Shown here one piece after another: positions 42,032-51,183 of a stretch of DNA of 64,000 nt; position 1 is the first letter of the stretch, and every line of letters starts with the position of its first letter. The position numbers and the translations under genes are program-made. Source of the stretch: JABJAG01 sp038137215 (GTDB taxonomy: Bacteria > Pseudomonadota > Alphaproteobacteria > UBA6615); contig JAYQBG010000012.1 in the NCBI GenBank assembly GCA_038137215.1, positions 13,884-77,883 of the forward strand. The letters run 5' to 3'. The notes under the pieces were generated by a model. That model searched no databases and had not been told where the DNA came from. It saw nothing but the letters and a program-made list of their open reading frames with translations.

Positions 42032-42580
42032 ATGGCCTTGCCAAAGGCGTCACGATTTTCCGGCATTGCCGCGGTTTTTCTGTGGTTTACGGCCTTGTAC
42101 AGCCCTGCCCACGCGCAAACGTCTTCCTCGCCGCTGCTCAGCGGCCCGGTCGAGAATATGAGCGAGCGGCGCAAGATTCAGCCGCTGCCCGATGCCCAGA
42201 TCAGCCCCGAGACCGCCGCGCCCGATGCCACCCCGGCCGAGCGCCCCATGCGGCCCTTCAGCGGATGGGTCGGGCCGGGGGGCTGCAAATTCGTCTATGA
42301 CGGCCAGATGTGGGGCCGTGTTCAGGACGGACGGATCAGCGGCATGGCTGCCGAGGGACACAATTTCGACTGGGTGCTCGGCACAGGCGATACCTTCGCA
42401 GGCAAGTTGCGCCTGATGGCGCACCCCGAGACCGGCGCCATGATCATGCAGACTATCCGCGGGCGTATCGACGGTGACCGGCTGGTCATAGATATCGCCT
42501 TTGGCGTGCCGGGCGATCCGGACACAAGGTGCCAGGCCGAAAACGTGACCCTCTCTCTCGGCGGGGCCGCCACACGCTAG
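42032..42580 (+). CDS. Secreted protein of unknown function
   Basis: A 182-residue exported protein with signal peptide MALPKASRFSGIAAVFLWFT then ALYSPAHAQ (cleavage after AHA). The mature part has a disordered Pro-rich segment (residues 30-70) and then a compact domain WVGPGGCKFVYDGQMWGRVQ to DRLVIDIAFGVPGDPDTRCQ with two cysteines that could form a disulfide. The start is chosen for the signal peptide; an ATG 12 codons upstream would be hydrophilic. No domain recognised. Confidence 0.75.
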   Translation: MALPKASRFSGIAAVFLWFTALYSPAHAQTSSSPLLSGPVENMSERRKIQPLPDAQISPETAAPDATPAERPMRPFSGWVGPGGCKFVYDGQMWGRVQDGRISGMAAEGHNFDWVLGTGDTFAGKLRLMAHPETGAMIMQTIRGRIDGDRLVIDIAFGVPGDPDTRCQAENVTLSLGGAATR

Positions 42581-42641
42581 ACGCGCTTGTCCCCACGCAT
42601 ACCACAACGCATGCTGTTGACCGTTCTGAGGGAACAGTTGC

Positions 42642-43451
42642 GTGACCGACATCATTATATATCTAGCCGCCGGGGTATTTTCCGGCTTCGTTTCGGGCCT
42701 GTTCGGGGTCGGCGGTGCCTTTGCGCTGGCGCCAGCCCTGATTTTCACGCTGACCTTTCAGGGTGTGGGCGATACCCATCTGATGCATCTGACCATCGCC
42801 ACATCGCTGGCGACCCAGCTCGTCACTTCCATCCTCACCAGCCTTTTGCGGTACAGGGCGGGAGACCTGCAGATACCGATGTTGCTCAGGATCGCACCCT
42901 TTGTGGGCCTGGGCGCGATCATCGGGGCGAGTATCGGCGACATTCTGCCGAGCGACGTCCTGAAGCTGTTCTTCATGTCGTTCATCGGCTTTGCGATTCT
43001 TCGGACATTGCTGGTTCGCCCCACTGCGCCGGACAAATCGGGTAGTCAGGCCTCCGGTCTGCGCGGCGGGTCGTTCTGGTCTCTGAGCATTCTCTCGGGC
43101 GTATCGGGCGGACTGCTCGGACCCGGACCCGCCATCGTGCTAGCGCCGTTTCTGCGCCGGCGCGGGTTTGCCCTGCCGGTGGTGTCTGCGGCCTCGGCGG
43201 CACTGGCAGGTCTGGTCGGCGCGGTGGCCGCAGGTGGCTATATCGTCGGCGGGTTCGACGAGGTCGGCCTGCCCGCTCAAACGCTCGGCTATCTCTATCT
43301 GCCGGGCTTCGGCGCGCTGGCTCTGGGCGCTCTGGTCGGCTCACCGCTCGGCATCCGGTTCTCGCACCGGGTCAGAGACCTGCTGCAGGTTCGCCTGTTC
43401 GTGGGTTATCTGACCGCAGTTCTCATCAGTATGATCGTTCACAGCCTGTAG
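42642..43451 (+). CDS. Sulfite exporter TauE/SafE family (TSUP) permease
   Basis: A 269-residue inner-membrane protein with about eight helices and the TauE/SafE opening YLAAGVFSGFVSGLFGVGGA followed later by ISGVSGG-like SGVSGGLLGPGPAIVLAPFL. GTG start. The next gene is a paralogue in the same orientation, 53 bp away, with closely similar N-terminal and mid-segment sequences. TSUP proteins move sulfoacetate, sulfite or other organic anions; substrate unknown. Confidence 0.9.
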   Translation: MTDIIIYLAAGVFSGFVSGLFGVGGAFALAPALIFTLTFQGVGDTHLMHLTIATSLATQLVTSILTSLLRYRAGDLQIPMLLRIAPFVGLGAIIGASIGDILPSDVLKLFFMSFIGFAILRTLLVRPTAPDKSGSQASGLRGGSFWSLSILSGVSGGLLGPGPAIVLAPFLRRRGFALPVVSAASAALAGLVGAVAAGGYIVGGFDEVGLPAQTLGYLYLPGFGALALGALVGSPLGIRFSHRVRDLLQVRLFVGYLTAVLISMIVHSL

Positions 43452-43504
43452 CCATGTGCGGATTGCATCCGCTCTGATAGGTTCACGGCAAAACTGGAAT
43501 CCCG

Positions 43505-44320
43505 ATGCTTTACGAAATCGTCCTGATCTACCTGCTGACCGGTGCGCTCGCCGGGTTCGTCTCCGGTCTGTTCGGGGTCGGCGGGGCGTTCACCATGGCC
43601 CCGGCCCTGATCATCGGCCTGCCTCTGCAGGGCGTGCCCGACCATCATGTCATGCATCTCTCTGTCGGCACGGCCCTGGCGGTGATGGCCACCACCTCGG
43701 CCTATGTGGCGATCCTGCGCTACCGGGCCGGTGACCTACAGATGCCGGTCACCTGGCGCTTTGTTCCCTATATCGTCATCGGGGCGGTCGGCGGGTCCCT
43801 GTTCGGGGACTACCTGCCCGGCGATGTCCTGAAAATCATCTTCATGGGGTTCATCGCGCTGACCATCGCCCGGGGCATTTTCTACAAGGGCCACGAAACG
43901 GTCGCAGCCGGCGGAGACCTCGACCAGGTGAAAGGCCCCGGCCTGTGGTTCCACGGCACGCTCACGGGGATCACCGGGTCCCTGCTCGGCCCGGGTCCGG
44001 CAATCGTGATCGGCCCGTATCTGCGCAAGCGCCGCTACTCCATGCCGATGATCGCCGCGACGGCCTCGGCGCTGGCCGGGCTGCTCGGTTTCTCGGCCGC
44101 AGCCGGATACGTCTATGGCGGCTTCAACGAATCCGGCCTGCCGGACTTCTCTCTGGGCTTCCTTTATGGCCCCGCCTTTGCCGGGCTTGCCATTGGCGCC
44201 CTGGTCGGCTCGCCGGGCGGCGTGCGCGTGTCCCACCACATCCCCGACGTGCTGATCCACCGCATGTTCATCGGCTATCTGGGCCTGATCCTGTTCGTGA
44301 TGATCGTCTGGGGCAGCTAG
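43505..44320 (+). CDS. Sulfite exporter TauE/SafE family (TSUP) permease
   Basis: A 271-residue paralogue of the preceding gene: LTGALAGFVSGLFGVGGAFT, YRAGDLQMPVTWRFVPYIVI and ITGSLLGPGPAIVIGPYLRK align in order with the upstream copy. The tandem arrangement and shared blocks indicate an old duplication; the two might work together or have divided substrates. Stop is followed by a short gap to the convergent glmS. Confidence 0.9.
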   Translation: MLYEIVLIYLLTGALAGFVSGLFGVGGAFTMAPALIIGLPLQGVPDHHVMHLSVGTALAVMATTSAYVAILRYRAGDLQMPVTWRFVPYIVIGAVGGSLFGDYLPGDVLKIIFMGFIALTIARGIFYKGHETVAAGGDLDQVKGPGLWFHGTLTGITGSLLGPGPAIVIGPYLRKRRYSMPMIAATASALAGLLGFSAAAGYVYGGFNESGLPDFSLGFLYGPAFAGLAIGALVGSPGGVRVSHHIPDVLIHRMFIGYLGLILFVMIVWGS

Positions 44321-44398
44321 GCTGCATTCGGACCACACAGTCTCCTACATGCAAAATCAAGATACCGGCAAATTTGTACCCAGCCCCAAACCACGCGG

Positions 44399-46222
44399 CT
44401 ATTCCACCGTCACACTCTTGGCGAGATTTCGCGGCTGATCCACATCCGTCCCCTTCACCACCGCCGTGTGATAGGCGAGAAGCTGGATCGGGATCGAATA
44501 GAGCAGCGGCGCGACAAACGGGTCCACATCGGGCATCTCGACAGCGGCGAAGGCCTTGTCGGCGAGCTTCGCCACCCCGGCCCGGTCGGACATGAAGACC
44601 ACCTTGCCGCCGCGCGCGATCACCTCCTCCACATTGGAGAGCGTCTTGTCGAACAGGCCGTCACTGGGGGCCAGCACGATCACCGGCACATTCTCGTCGA
44701 TCAGCGCGATGGGTCCGTGTTTCATCTCGCCCGCGGCATAGCCCTCGGCGTGGATATAGGAAATTTCCTTGAGCTTCAGCGCGCCTTCCATGGCGAGCGG
44801 AAAGGCCGTTCCGCGCCCGAGATAGAGAACGTCACGGGCCCGGGCGACATCCTGGGCAATCGCACGCAACGCCTCGTCATGGTTGAGGACCTCGGTCATG
44901 CGTGAAGGAACTTCGGTCAGTGCCCCGGCCATCTCTCCGGCGCGTTTCTCATCAATCACATCACGGGCTCTGGCCGCTGCGATGGTCAGGCAAGCCAGCA
45001 CGGCCAGCTGTGTGGTGAAAGCCTTGGTGGAGGCGACCCCGATCTCGGGTCCGGCGAGCGTGCGCAGCACCACATCGGATTCCCGGGCAATCGAGCTTTC
45101 CTCCACATTCACCACGGAAACAATGTGTTGCTTCTCGGCGCGGCAATGGCGCAGGGCTGCCAGGGTATCGGCCGTCTCGCCCGACTGGCTGACGAACAGC
45201 GCCACACCGCCTTCCGGCAAGGGTGCTTCGCGATAGCGGAACTCCGAGGCCACATCGATCTCGACAGGAATGCGCGCCACTGTCTCCAGCCAGTACTTGG
45301 CGACCCAGCCCGCATAGCAGGCCGTGCCGCAGGCAATCACGGTCACCCGGGGCACCGCTGCAAAATCAAACGACAGGTCAGGCAGGCTGATGGCGCGGGT
45401 CGCCGCATTGATGAAGGATTGCAACGTGTCGCCGACCACGGCGGGCTGCTCGAAAATTTCCTTCTGCATGAAATGGTCGTAATTGCCCTTGCCGATCAGG
45501 GCGCCGGACATTTCGGTCTCACGGACAACCCGCTCGACAGCCTTGCCGTCCTCATCGACGACCTCGGCGCCCGCGCGGGTGATCACCGCCCAGTCTCCTT
45601 CTTCGAGATAGGAGATGCGCTTGGTCAGCGGGGCCAGCGCCAGGGCGTCGGACCCGATGAACATCTCCCCCTCGCCATAGCCGATGGCCAGCGGGCTGCC
45701 GCGACGCGCACCAACCATCAGGTCGTGCTCACCGGCGAACACAATCGCCAGAGCAAATGCCCCATGCAGGCGCGGCAGAGTGCGCGCGACAGCTTCACGC
45801 GGGCTCGCGCCCTGATCCATTTCATGGGTCAGCAGCACGGCAATGGCTTCGGTGTCCGTGTCGCTTTCGAACCTATGCCCCTCGGCCAGCAACTCGGCGC
45901 GCAGTTCCTGAAAATTCTCGATGATGCCGTTGTGCACCACGGCCACGCGCGACGTGATATGCGGGTGAGCATTGCTCTCGTTCGGCACGCCGTGGGTGGC
46001 CCAGCGGGTGTGGCCGATCCCGGCATCGCCCGTGAGCGGGTGATTGTCGAGAACCGCGGCCAGATTGACCAGCTTGCCCTCGGCGCGGCGGCGGTCGATC
46101 GACCCGTTGACCAGCGTCGCGATCCCGGCGGAATCATAGCCACGGTATTCGAGCCGCTTCAGCCCTTCGAGCAGACGCGGAGCGGCGTCATCCGCCCCCA
46201 AAATTCCGATGATGCCGCACAT
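44399..46222 (-). CDS. glmS: Glutamine--fructose-6-phosphate aminotransferase (isomerizing)
   Basis: Makes glucosamine 6-phosphate, the first committed step to UDP-GlcNAc. 607 residues: N-terminal Ntn glutaminase with Cys2 (MCGIIGILGADDAAPRLLEG), RWATHGVPNESNAHPH, then two SIS domains including FVSQSGETADTLAALRHCRA and the C-terminal DVDQPRNLAKSVTVE. Normal length. glmU follows downstream in the operon direction upstream on the minus strand (46367-47698), so the two amino-sugar genes are paired and supply the polysaccharide locus. Confidence 0.98.
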   Translation of the reverse strand: MCGIIGILGADDAAPRLLEGLKRLEYRGYDSAGIATLVNGSIDRRRAEGKLVNLAAVLDNHPLTGDAGIGHTRWATHGVPNESNAHPHITSRVAVVHNGIIENFQELRAELLAEGHRFESDTDTEAIAVLLTHEMDQGASPREAVARTLPRLHGAFALAIVFAGEHDLMVGARRGSPLAIGYGEGEMFIGSDALALAPLTKRISYLEEGDWAVITRAGAEVVDEDGKAVERVVRETEMSGALIGKGNYDHFMQKEIFEQPAVVGDTLQSFINAATRAISLPDLSFDFAAVPRVTVIACGTACYAGWVAKYWLETVARIPVEIDVASEFRYREAPLPEGGVALFVSQSGETADTLAALRHCRAEKQHIVSVVNVEESSIARESDVVLRTLAGPEIGVASTKAFTTQLAVLACLTIAAARARDVIDEKRAGEMAGALTEVPSRMTEVLNHDEALRAIAQDVARARDVLYLGRGTAFPLAMEGALKLKEISYIHAEGYAAGEMKHGPIALIDENVPVIVLAPSDGLFDKTLSNVEEVIARGGKVVFMSDRAGVAKLADKAFAAVEMPDVDPFVAPLLYSIPIQLLAYHTAVVKGTDVDQPRNLAKSVTVE

Positions 46223-46257
46223 ACTAGTGGCAAATCCCGGGGCCAGCGATGAACTCC

Positions 46258-46325
46258 CATCGGCCCTCGTCCTTCGACAAGCTCAGGATGAGGCCCTCAT
46301 GCTGAGCCTGACGAAGTATGAGGGT
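46258..46325. repeat. Pair of GACAAGCTCAGGATGAG/CTCATGCTGAGC repeats
   Basis: ccttcgacaagctcaggatg...aggccctcatgctgagcctg...acgaagtatgaggg in the 144-bp glmU-glmS spacer; same family as 17.9, 33.0 and 37.5 kb. Confidence 0.7.
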
Positions 46326-46366
46326 CGGCGAGAACCGAACCGGCCAACGCAGATTGCACATCGCCT

Positions 46367-47698
46367 TCAGTCCTTCTTCTTCAGCGCGCGGAACTTCGCG
46401 GCCCAGCCGGGCTTGTCCTCTTGCGCGGCGCGTTCGATGGACAGGCTGTCCGGCGCGACGTCTTTCGAAATTGTGCTGCCCGCCGCCACGATGGCCCCGT
46501 CACCGATCGTCACCGGCGCCACGAGGGCGGAGTTCGATCCGATGAAGGCGCCCGCGCCGATGTTTGTGCGGTACTTCCCGAAGCCGTCGTAGTTACAGGT
46601 GATGGTGCCCGCCCCGATGTTCGAACCCGCCCCGACGGAAGCATCGCCGATATAGGTCAGGTGATTGGCCTTGGCACCGGTCCCAATCTCGGTATTCTTG
46701 ATCTCGACGAAATTCCCCACATGGGCGTTCTCGCCGATCTGCGCACCCGGACGCAGGCGCGCATAAGGTCCGATGATTGCGCCGCCGGCCACGTGTGCAC
46801 CTTCCAGATGGCTGAAGGCCTTGATCTGCACATTGTCGGCTACCGTGACACCAGGACCGAAGAACACATTGGGCTGCACCACCACATCCTGGCCAAGGAC
46901 CGTGTCATGGTGGAACCAGACCGTCGCCGGCTCGACGAGTGTGGCCCCGTTCTCCATGGCGCGCTCGCGAAGGGCGTCCTGCACCACGGCTTCGGCAACC
47001 GCCAGATCCTCGCGGGAATTCACGCCGAGGAGCTCCTCTTCCTCACCCTCGACCACGGCGGCGGGCAGGCCTTTCGCCGTGGCATGGGCGACCGTGTCGG
47101 TCAGGTAGTATTCGCCCTTGGAGTTGTTGGTGTCGAGCTGATCGAGCAACCCCTGCAGATGCCGGCCGTCGAACGCCATGACGCCGGAGTTGCAGAGATT
47201 GACCTCAAGCTGTTCGGGGGTTGCATCGCGCGCCTCGACGATGGCCGTCAGAGCGCCGCTGTCATCGGTGATCAGGCGGCCGTATTGATGGAAATGGCTG
47301 GGATGAAAGCCGAGCACCGAGACCGCCGCCCCCCCGGCACAGGCGCCCGCCGCGGCGCGCATGGTTTCCGCACGCACCAGCGGGGTATCGCCGTAGAGCA
47401 CGAGTACCGTGCCCGCGAAGCCCTGAAGCTCGGCCGCCGCCACCTTGACCGCACCGCCGGTGCCGTTCCGGTCTTCCTGTACACAGGTGGTGTGCGGCGC
47501 GACAGCTTCGCTGACCTGGTCCATATCCGGCCCGATCACGACCACCACCTTCTCCGGCGAAAGTTCGGATACGGTGCCGAGCAGGTGCGCAATCATCGGG
47601 CGTCCGGCAACGGCGTGCATCACCTTCGGCATGCCGGATTTCATCCGGATTCCCTTGCCTGCAGCAAGGATCACGACGGCTATCGGAGTGTCAGTCAT
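46367..47698 (-). CDS. glmU: Bifunctional UDP-N-acetylglucosamine pyrophosphorylase/glucosamine-1-phosphate N-acetyltransferase
   Basis: Acetylates GlcN-1-P and then couples UTP to give UDP-GlcNAc. 443 residues from MTDTPIAVVILAAGKGIRMK; the 17 codons before this ATG lack family character. The pyrophosphorylase domain covers about 1-230 (GKGIRMKSGMPKVMHAVAGR, GTGGAVKVAA), then a left-handed beta-helix acetyltransferase with hexapeptide repeats (NAHVGNFVEIKNTEIGTGAK, GAGTITCNYDGFGKYRTNIG). Transcribed with glmS. Confidence 0.97.
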   Translation of the reverse strand: MTDTPIAVVILAAGKGIRMKSGMPKVMHAVAGRPMIAHLLGTVSELSPEKVVVVIGPDMDQVSEAVAPHTTCVQEDRNGTGGAVKVAAAELQGFAGTVLVLYGDTPLVRAETMRAAAGACAGGAAVSVLGFHPSHFHQYGRLITDDSGALTAIVEARDATPEQLEVNLCNSGVMAFDGRHLQGLLDQLDTNNSKGEYYLTDTVAHATAKGLPAAVVEGEEEELLGVNSREDLAVAEAVVQDALRERAMENGATLVEPATVWFHHDTVLGQDVVVQPNVFFGPGVTVADNVQIKAFSHLEGAHVAGGAIIGPYARLRPGAQIGENAHVGNFVEIKNTEIGTGAKANHLTYIGDASVGAGSNIGAGTITCNYDGFGKYRTNIGAGAFIGSNSALVAPVTIGDGAIVAAGSTISKDVAPDSLSIERAAQEDKPGWAAKFRALKKKD

Positions 47699-47807
47699 CA
47701 GCGGAAATCGGTTCGAAGAGGCCACAAAGATCGAGCAGAAAACTGCCACATCGGGCTGAATCGCACCAAGTCACGAATTGTTCCCGATTATTGCGGAACC
47801 ACGCCGC

Positions 47808-48689
47808 TTACTCCGCCTCGCCGAAAACCAGCGCGCCATCCGCGTTGCGCGCCCGGACCAGATGCCCGAACCCCTTTCCCCAGGGGGTTTCAAGCTCCAG
47901 ACGTACCGGGACGCGCCCGGCCTCGACACCGACATTGGCAAGCCAGACATGGACCTCCAGATTCTGCATCCGCTTCCGGTCGGGGCGGAACCCGGCGATG
48001 CGCTTGAAGGTCAGCTTGCACCCTTCGGCCTCACCGGAAAACGGCGCGAACGAACTGGTCTTGAGGGCGCGTGAACCGATGGACTGCATCTTCGCATCAT
48101 AACGGCGGCGGCCGTCATAGATCGCGGTCTCGGGACGGCATTCGCCCCGGATCGCACTGGTCAGAACCAGCGCCGTCACTGCACTGGTGGGGTCAATCGC
48201 ACCCGGGATTAGGTCCGGGCCGACCTTCTTCATGTCTTCTTCGCTATAGGGCGGGTTGGCGCTGACCCTGTTCGCAACACCATCCTCATAGTCGATGGCC
48301 ACCTCACGTTCATTGCCGCGCCACACATTGGCAGTGCGGTACCGCTCGGGCACGATGTTGCCATCCCGCCAGGCCCCGGTGCTGGTTGCATCAAAACGCC
48401 AGTTGAACAGCGCGCCGATGATGCCGGAAGTTTCCATCTTGATGTTTGTGTCGTATCGCGGCGCGTCCGCTCCGTTTGCACCCACATCGACTTCGAAGTC
48501 CAGACGAAGCGCACGAAACCCGCCGGAATAGACATCATAGGTCAGGGCGAAACCCGCCAGGTCGCGCGCCGGTGAGGCCAGGGCCTGCTGGGTGTCATCG
48601 GCTTGTGCGCCTGTAAACGCAGCCAGGGCGGCAAAGACAAGCACTGCCTGACCAATCCCGCGCAATCTTTTCACAGCTGGCATTTTCAT
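47808..48689 (-). CDS. DUF3108 domain-containing exported protein
   Basis: A 293-residue protein with a signal peptide (MKMPAVKRLRGIGQAVLVFA then ALAAFTGAQAD). The mature part contains FALTYDVYSGGFRALRLDFE and YDTNIKMETSGIIGALFNWR, matching the N-terminal beta-rich DUF3108 region, and C-terminal LEVHVWLANVGVEAGRVPVR. The start is taken at the ATG beginning the signal peptide; the upstream in-frame extension is low-complexity. Probably a periplasmic/outer-envelope protein; function unknown. Confidence 0.82.
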   Translation of the reverse strand: MKMPAVKRLRGIGQAVLVFAALAAFTGAQADDTQQALASPARDLAGFALTYDVYSGGFRALRLDFEVDVGANGADAPRYDTNIKMETSGIIGALFNWRFDATSTGAWRDGNIVPERYRTANVWRGNEREVAIDYEDGVANRVSANPPYSEEDMKKVGPDLIPGAIDPTSAVTALVLTSAIRGECRPETAIYDGRRRYDAKMQSIGSRALKTSSFAPFSGEAEGCKLTFKRIAGFRPDRKRMQNLEVHVWLANVGVEAGRVPVRLELETPWGKGFGHLVRARNADGALVFGEAE

Positions 48690-48938
48690 CGGCTCACCCT
48701 TGAACGCTATTGTGGCATATTCTTGGGATCGGAGCCTGATTCTTTCGACGGCCGTCCGGCCTGTCCGCTCCGACTGGCCGCGTAAGCCTCCCGCTGGCAC
48801 CGATGAATGCAGAACGAATTCCATCGTATAAAAGTCAGATGCAAGACCCGGCCGTGTGGGCCCGCATCGCGGCGACAGACTAGTCTGAGCGGGGCATACA
48901 ACGCCGCGCCCCGCCAGAGGCGAGCATGGAGAGCGGGA

Positions 48939-48970
48939 CAGAATCATGTGTATACAGAATCATGTGTATA
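48939..48970. repeat. Exact tandem duplication of a 16-bp motif ahead of the polysaccharide operon
   Basis: cagaatcatgtgtata occurs twice back to back without mismatch. It lies 53 bp before the first gene of the plus-strand polysaccharide operon. The 333-bp gap from 48690 to 49022 otherwise contains no gene and should hold the promoters of both this operon and the divergent DUF3108 gene. Confidence 0.8.
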
Positions 48971-49022
48971 ACGTGTCATCTGGATCACCCCTGACACCGC
49001 GCGACGATCGGGACAACACGCC

Positions 49023-49955
49023 TTGCCGGAAACGACCCAAGACTTTAGGCCTGTTGCACGGCCTTCCATCCTGGACCGGCTCGGCAAGGCGGCTGCCGAT
49101 CCCGGGCTGGCGCGGGCCTGGGCCTATGCGCGGCTGTTTCCCGGCCGCGGGGTCGCGCGAAACATCGCGCTGAGCCGTCGTGCGGGATTGCGCAAGCCCT
49201 GCTTCGTTCTGTCCTTCGACTGTGACACCGATCTCGACAGCGCAGTCGCGCCCGCGTTGCATGCCCGCCTGCGCGCATTCGGACTGTCGCCGCTCTATGC
49301 CGTGGCCGGTGAAGTCCTGGACGCGGGCGCAGCGGCCTATCGGGACATCTCCAGGGATGGTGCGGTGTTCCTCAATCACGGGTTTCGCCGCCACGCCGCT
49401 CACGACCTCGCCACCGGCGCCGTGACCTCCACCTATTTCTACGAGGGCGACAATACCGAAGACTGGCAGCGCGACATCCGGCTGGGGCACGAAGCGGTCG
49501 GCGATATTCTGGGCCAGCATCCGGACAGCTTTCGCACCCCACATTTCGCGAGCTTCGAACGGCCGCGCGACCTCTCGAATCTGTGGGCGCTCCTGACGGA
49601 TATGAAGTATCGCCATTCCAGTTCCACGCGACCGCTTTTTGCTCTGCGTCACGGACCTTTTTTCCGGCGATCGGGGATCGTCGAGTTTCCGGTCAGCGGC
49701 TGTATCAGCCAGCCCGAACAGATCCTCGACAGTTGGGGCATCTTGCGCAACGCGGGCGGCACGCCCGACAGGCTGATCTCGGAGCTCCGCGCCTATCGAA
49801 AGCTCATGGAATCCGGACAACCGGTCTTTCTCAACATCTATATGGACCCGGCGGATATTGCCGGTCAGGATGAGGTCATCGAGACTCTGGGCCGCTTTGC
49901 ACCCTTCAGTGTCCCGGATTTTGCGACCGTTCTCAGCGAGGCCGGTCATGCCTGA
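49023..49955 (+). CDS. Polysaccharide deacetylase family protein
   Basis: A 310-residue NodB-type carbohydrate esterase. Motif 1 is CFVLSFDCDTDLDSAVAPAL, with the catalytic/metal-binding Asp pair, motif 2 is FLNHGFRRHAAHD, with His ligands, and FRTPHFASFE corresponds to motif 3. The start is a TTG giving MPETTQDFRPVARPSILDRL; no ATG fits. First gene of the plus-strand polysaccharide cluster, overlapping the glycosyltransferase start by eight bases. Deacetylation of an amino-sugar polymer is the likely role. Confidence 0.8.
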   Translation: MPETTQDFRPVARPSILDRLGKAAADPGLARAWAYARLFPGRGVARNIALSRRAGLRKPCFVLSFDCDTDLDSAVAPALHARLRAFGLSPLYAVAGEVLDAGAAAYRDISRDGAVFLNHGFRRHAAHDLATGAVTSTYFYEGDNTEDWQRDIRLGHEAVGDILGQHPDSFRTPHFASFERPRDLSNLWALLTDMKYRHSSSTRPLFALRHGPFFRRSGIVEFPVSGCISQPEQILDSWGILRNAGGTPDRLISELRAYRKLMESGQPVFLNIYMDPADIAGQDEVIETLGRFAPFSVPDFATVLSEAGHA

Positions 49956-51183
49956 GCGGACCCTGAAAGTCCTGTGCCTGGGATATTGCTTTCCGCCGGT
50001 GACAAGCCCGGAATCCTTCGTAACGGCCAAGACGATGGCGGCGATTCCCAACACCCATGTCGATATCATCACAGCCGCGCCCTCACTGTTTAGCCAGCCG
50101 CCCGATCACAGCCTGGATGACTATGTCGAAGCACACTTCGGCCGTATAGAGCGGATCAGCGGCACGGCGATGCGCTTGCTGGGCAAGATCGCGCACATCC
50201 CCATCCGACCGGACCGATACCTGACCCTGACCGGCCGGACCGTGAAACGCGCACGCGCATTGTCGCCAAACACCTATGATTGCCTGGTTACGCGCTCGCA
50301 ATATCATTCCGTTCATGCAGCAGGGCTCAAGCTCAAGAAGCGCTTTCCAAACCTTCCCTGGATAGCCTGCTTTTCCGACCCCTGGTCCGGAAGCATCTAC
50401 GAACGGAAAATTCCGGTGATGTCGGCCTGGAGCCAAAGGCTGGAACGCAAGGTTCTGTTGGGTGCGGATGCGCTGGTCTTTCCCACCGCCGAGATGCAGG
50501 ACAGTTTCGCGCGCCAGAATCCGGATGTCCCGGTTGCCGAAAAGAGCCACGTGGTACCCCATGGCTTCGATCCGTCCCTCTACGGCGCCTCGGGAGAGAA
50601 GCACCCTAGCCAGGCAATCCGAATCGGCATGTTCGGCAGCTTCTATGGCCCGCGCACCCCGCGCCTGCTGTTCGACGCCATCGAGCTTGCAGCCCGCGAT
50701 ACATCGCTGCCCGATTTCATCGTGCAGATTTTCGGGGTCGGGGGTGACATCTTCAATATGGAGCTCGCGGCACATCCGGCCGCCCTGAAGCACGCCGTCC
50801 ATGGGGGCCTGCTCCCCCACACCGATGCGCTCGCCCGCATGGCCACCTGCGACATCCTCACCACAAGCGATGCGCCGATGCCACCGCCCTCGATTTTTCT
50901 GTCCTCGAAGATGATCGACTATCTGGGCGCCTATCGTCCGGTATTCGCCATCACGCCCGAAGGGGTGACCGCCGACCTGGTGCGGCAGACGGGTGGCTGG
51001 ACCGTCAGCCCCGACAACCCGGCGCAGATTGCCGAGACACTCGCACGTGCCATCCGCGAGGTTTCAACCGACAAGACGACGCCGTCCGACGATATTCGAA
51101 GTGCCTATCATATCGACCGGATCGGTGAACGCTTCCGCGCCATCCTAGACCAGACCATCGCCGCGCGGAGCCCCACCTCGTGA
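49948..51183 (+). CDS. Glycosyltransferase (GT4-like)
   Basis: A 411-residue cytosolic GT-B enzyme beginning LKVLCLGYCFPPVTSPESFV (GT4 N-terminal signature). The C-terminal half has IRIGMFGSFYGPRTPRLLFD and the donor-binding segment PSIFLSSKMIDYLGAYRPVF with the E-x7-E-like position replaced by S-x-K, typical of diverse GT4 members. Adds a sugar during surface-polysaccharide assembly; specificity unknown. The start overlaps the deacetylase stop, and its own stop overlaps the next start by four bases. Confidence 0.85.
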   Translation: MPERTLKVLCLGYCFPPVTSPESFVTAKTMAAIPNTHVDIITAAPSLFSQPPDHSLDDYVEAHFGRIERISGTAMRLLGKIAHIPIRPDRYLTLTGRTVKRARALSPNTYDCLVTRSQYHSVHAAGLKLKKRFPNLPWIACFSDPWSGSIYERKIPVMSAWSQRLERKVLLGADALVFPTAEMQDSFARQNPDVPVAEKSHVVPHGFDPSLYGASGEKHPSQAIRIGMFGSFYGPRTPRLLFDAIELAARDTSLPDFIVQIFGVGGDIFNMELAAHPAALKHAVHGGLLPHTDALARMATCDILTTSDAPMPPPSIFLSSKMIDYLGAYRPVFAITPEGVTADLVRQTGGWTVSPDNPAQIAETLARAIREVSTDKTTPSDDIRSAYHIDRIGERFRAILDQTIAARSPTS

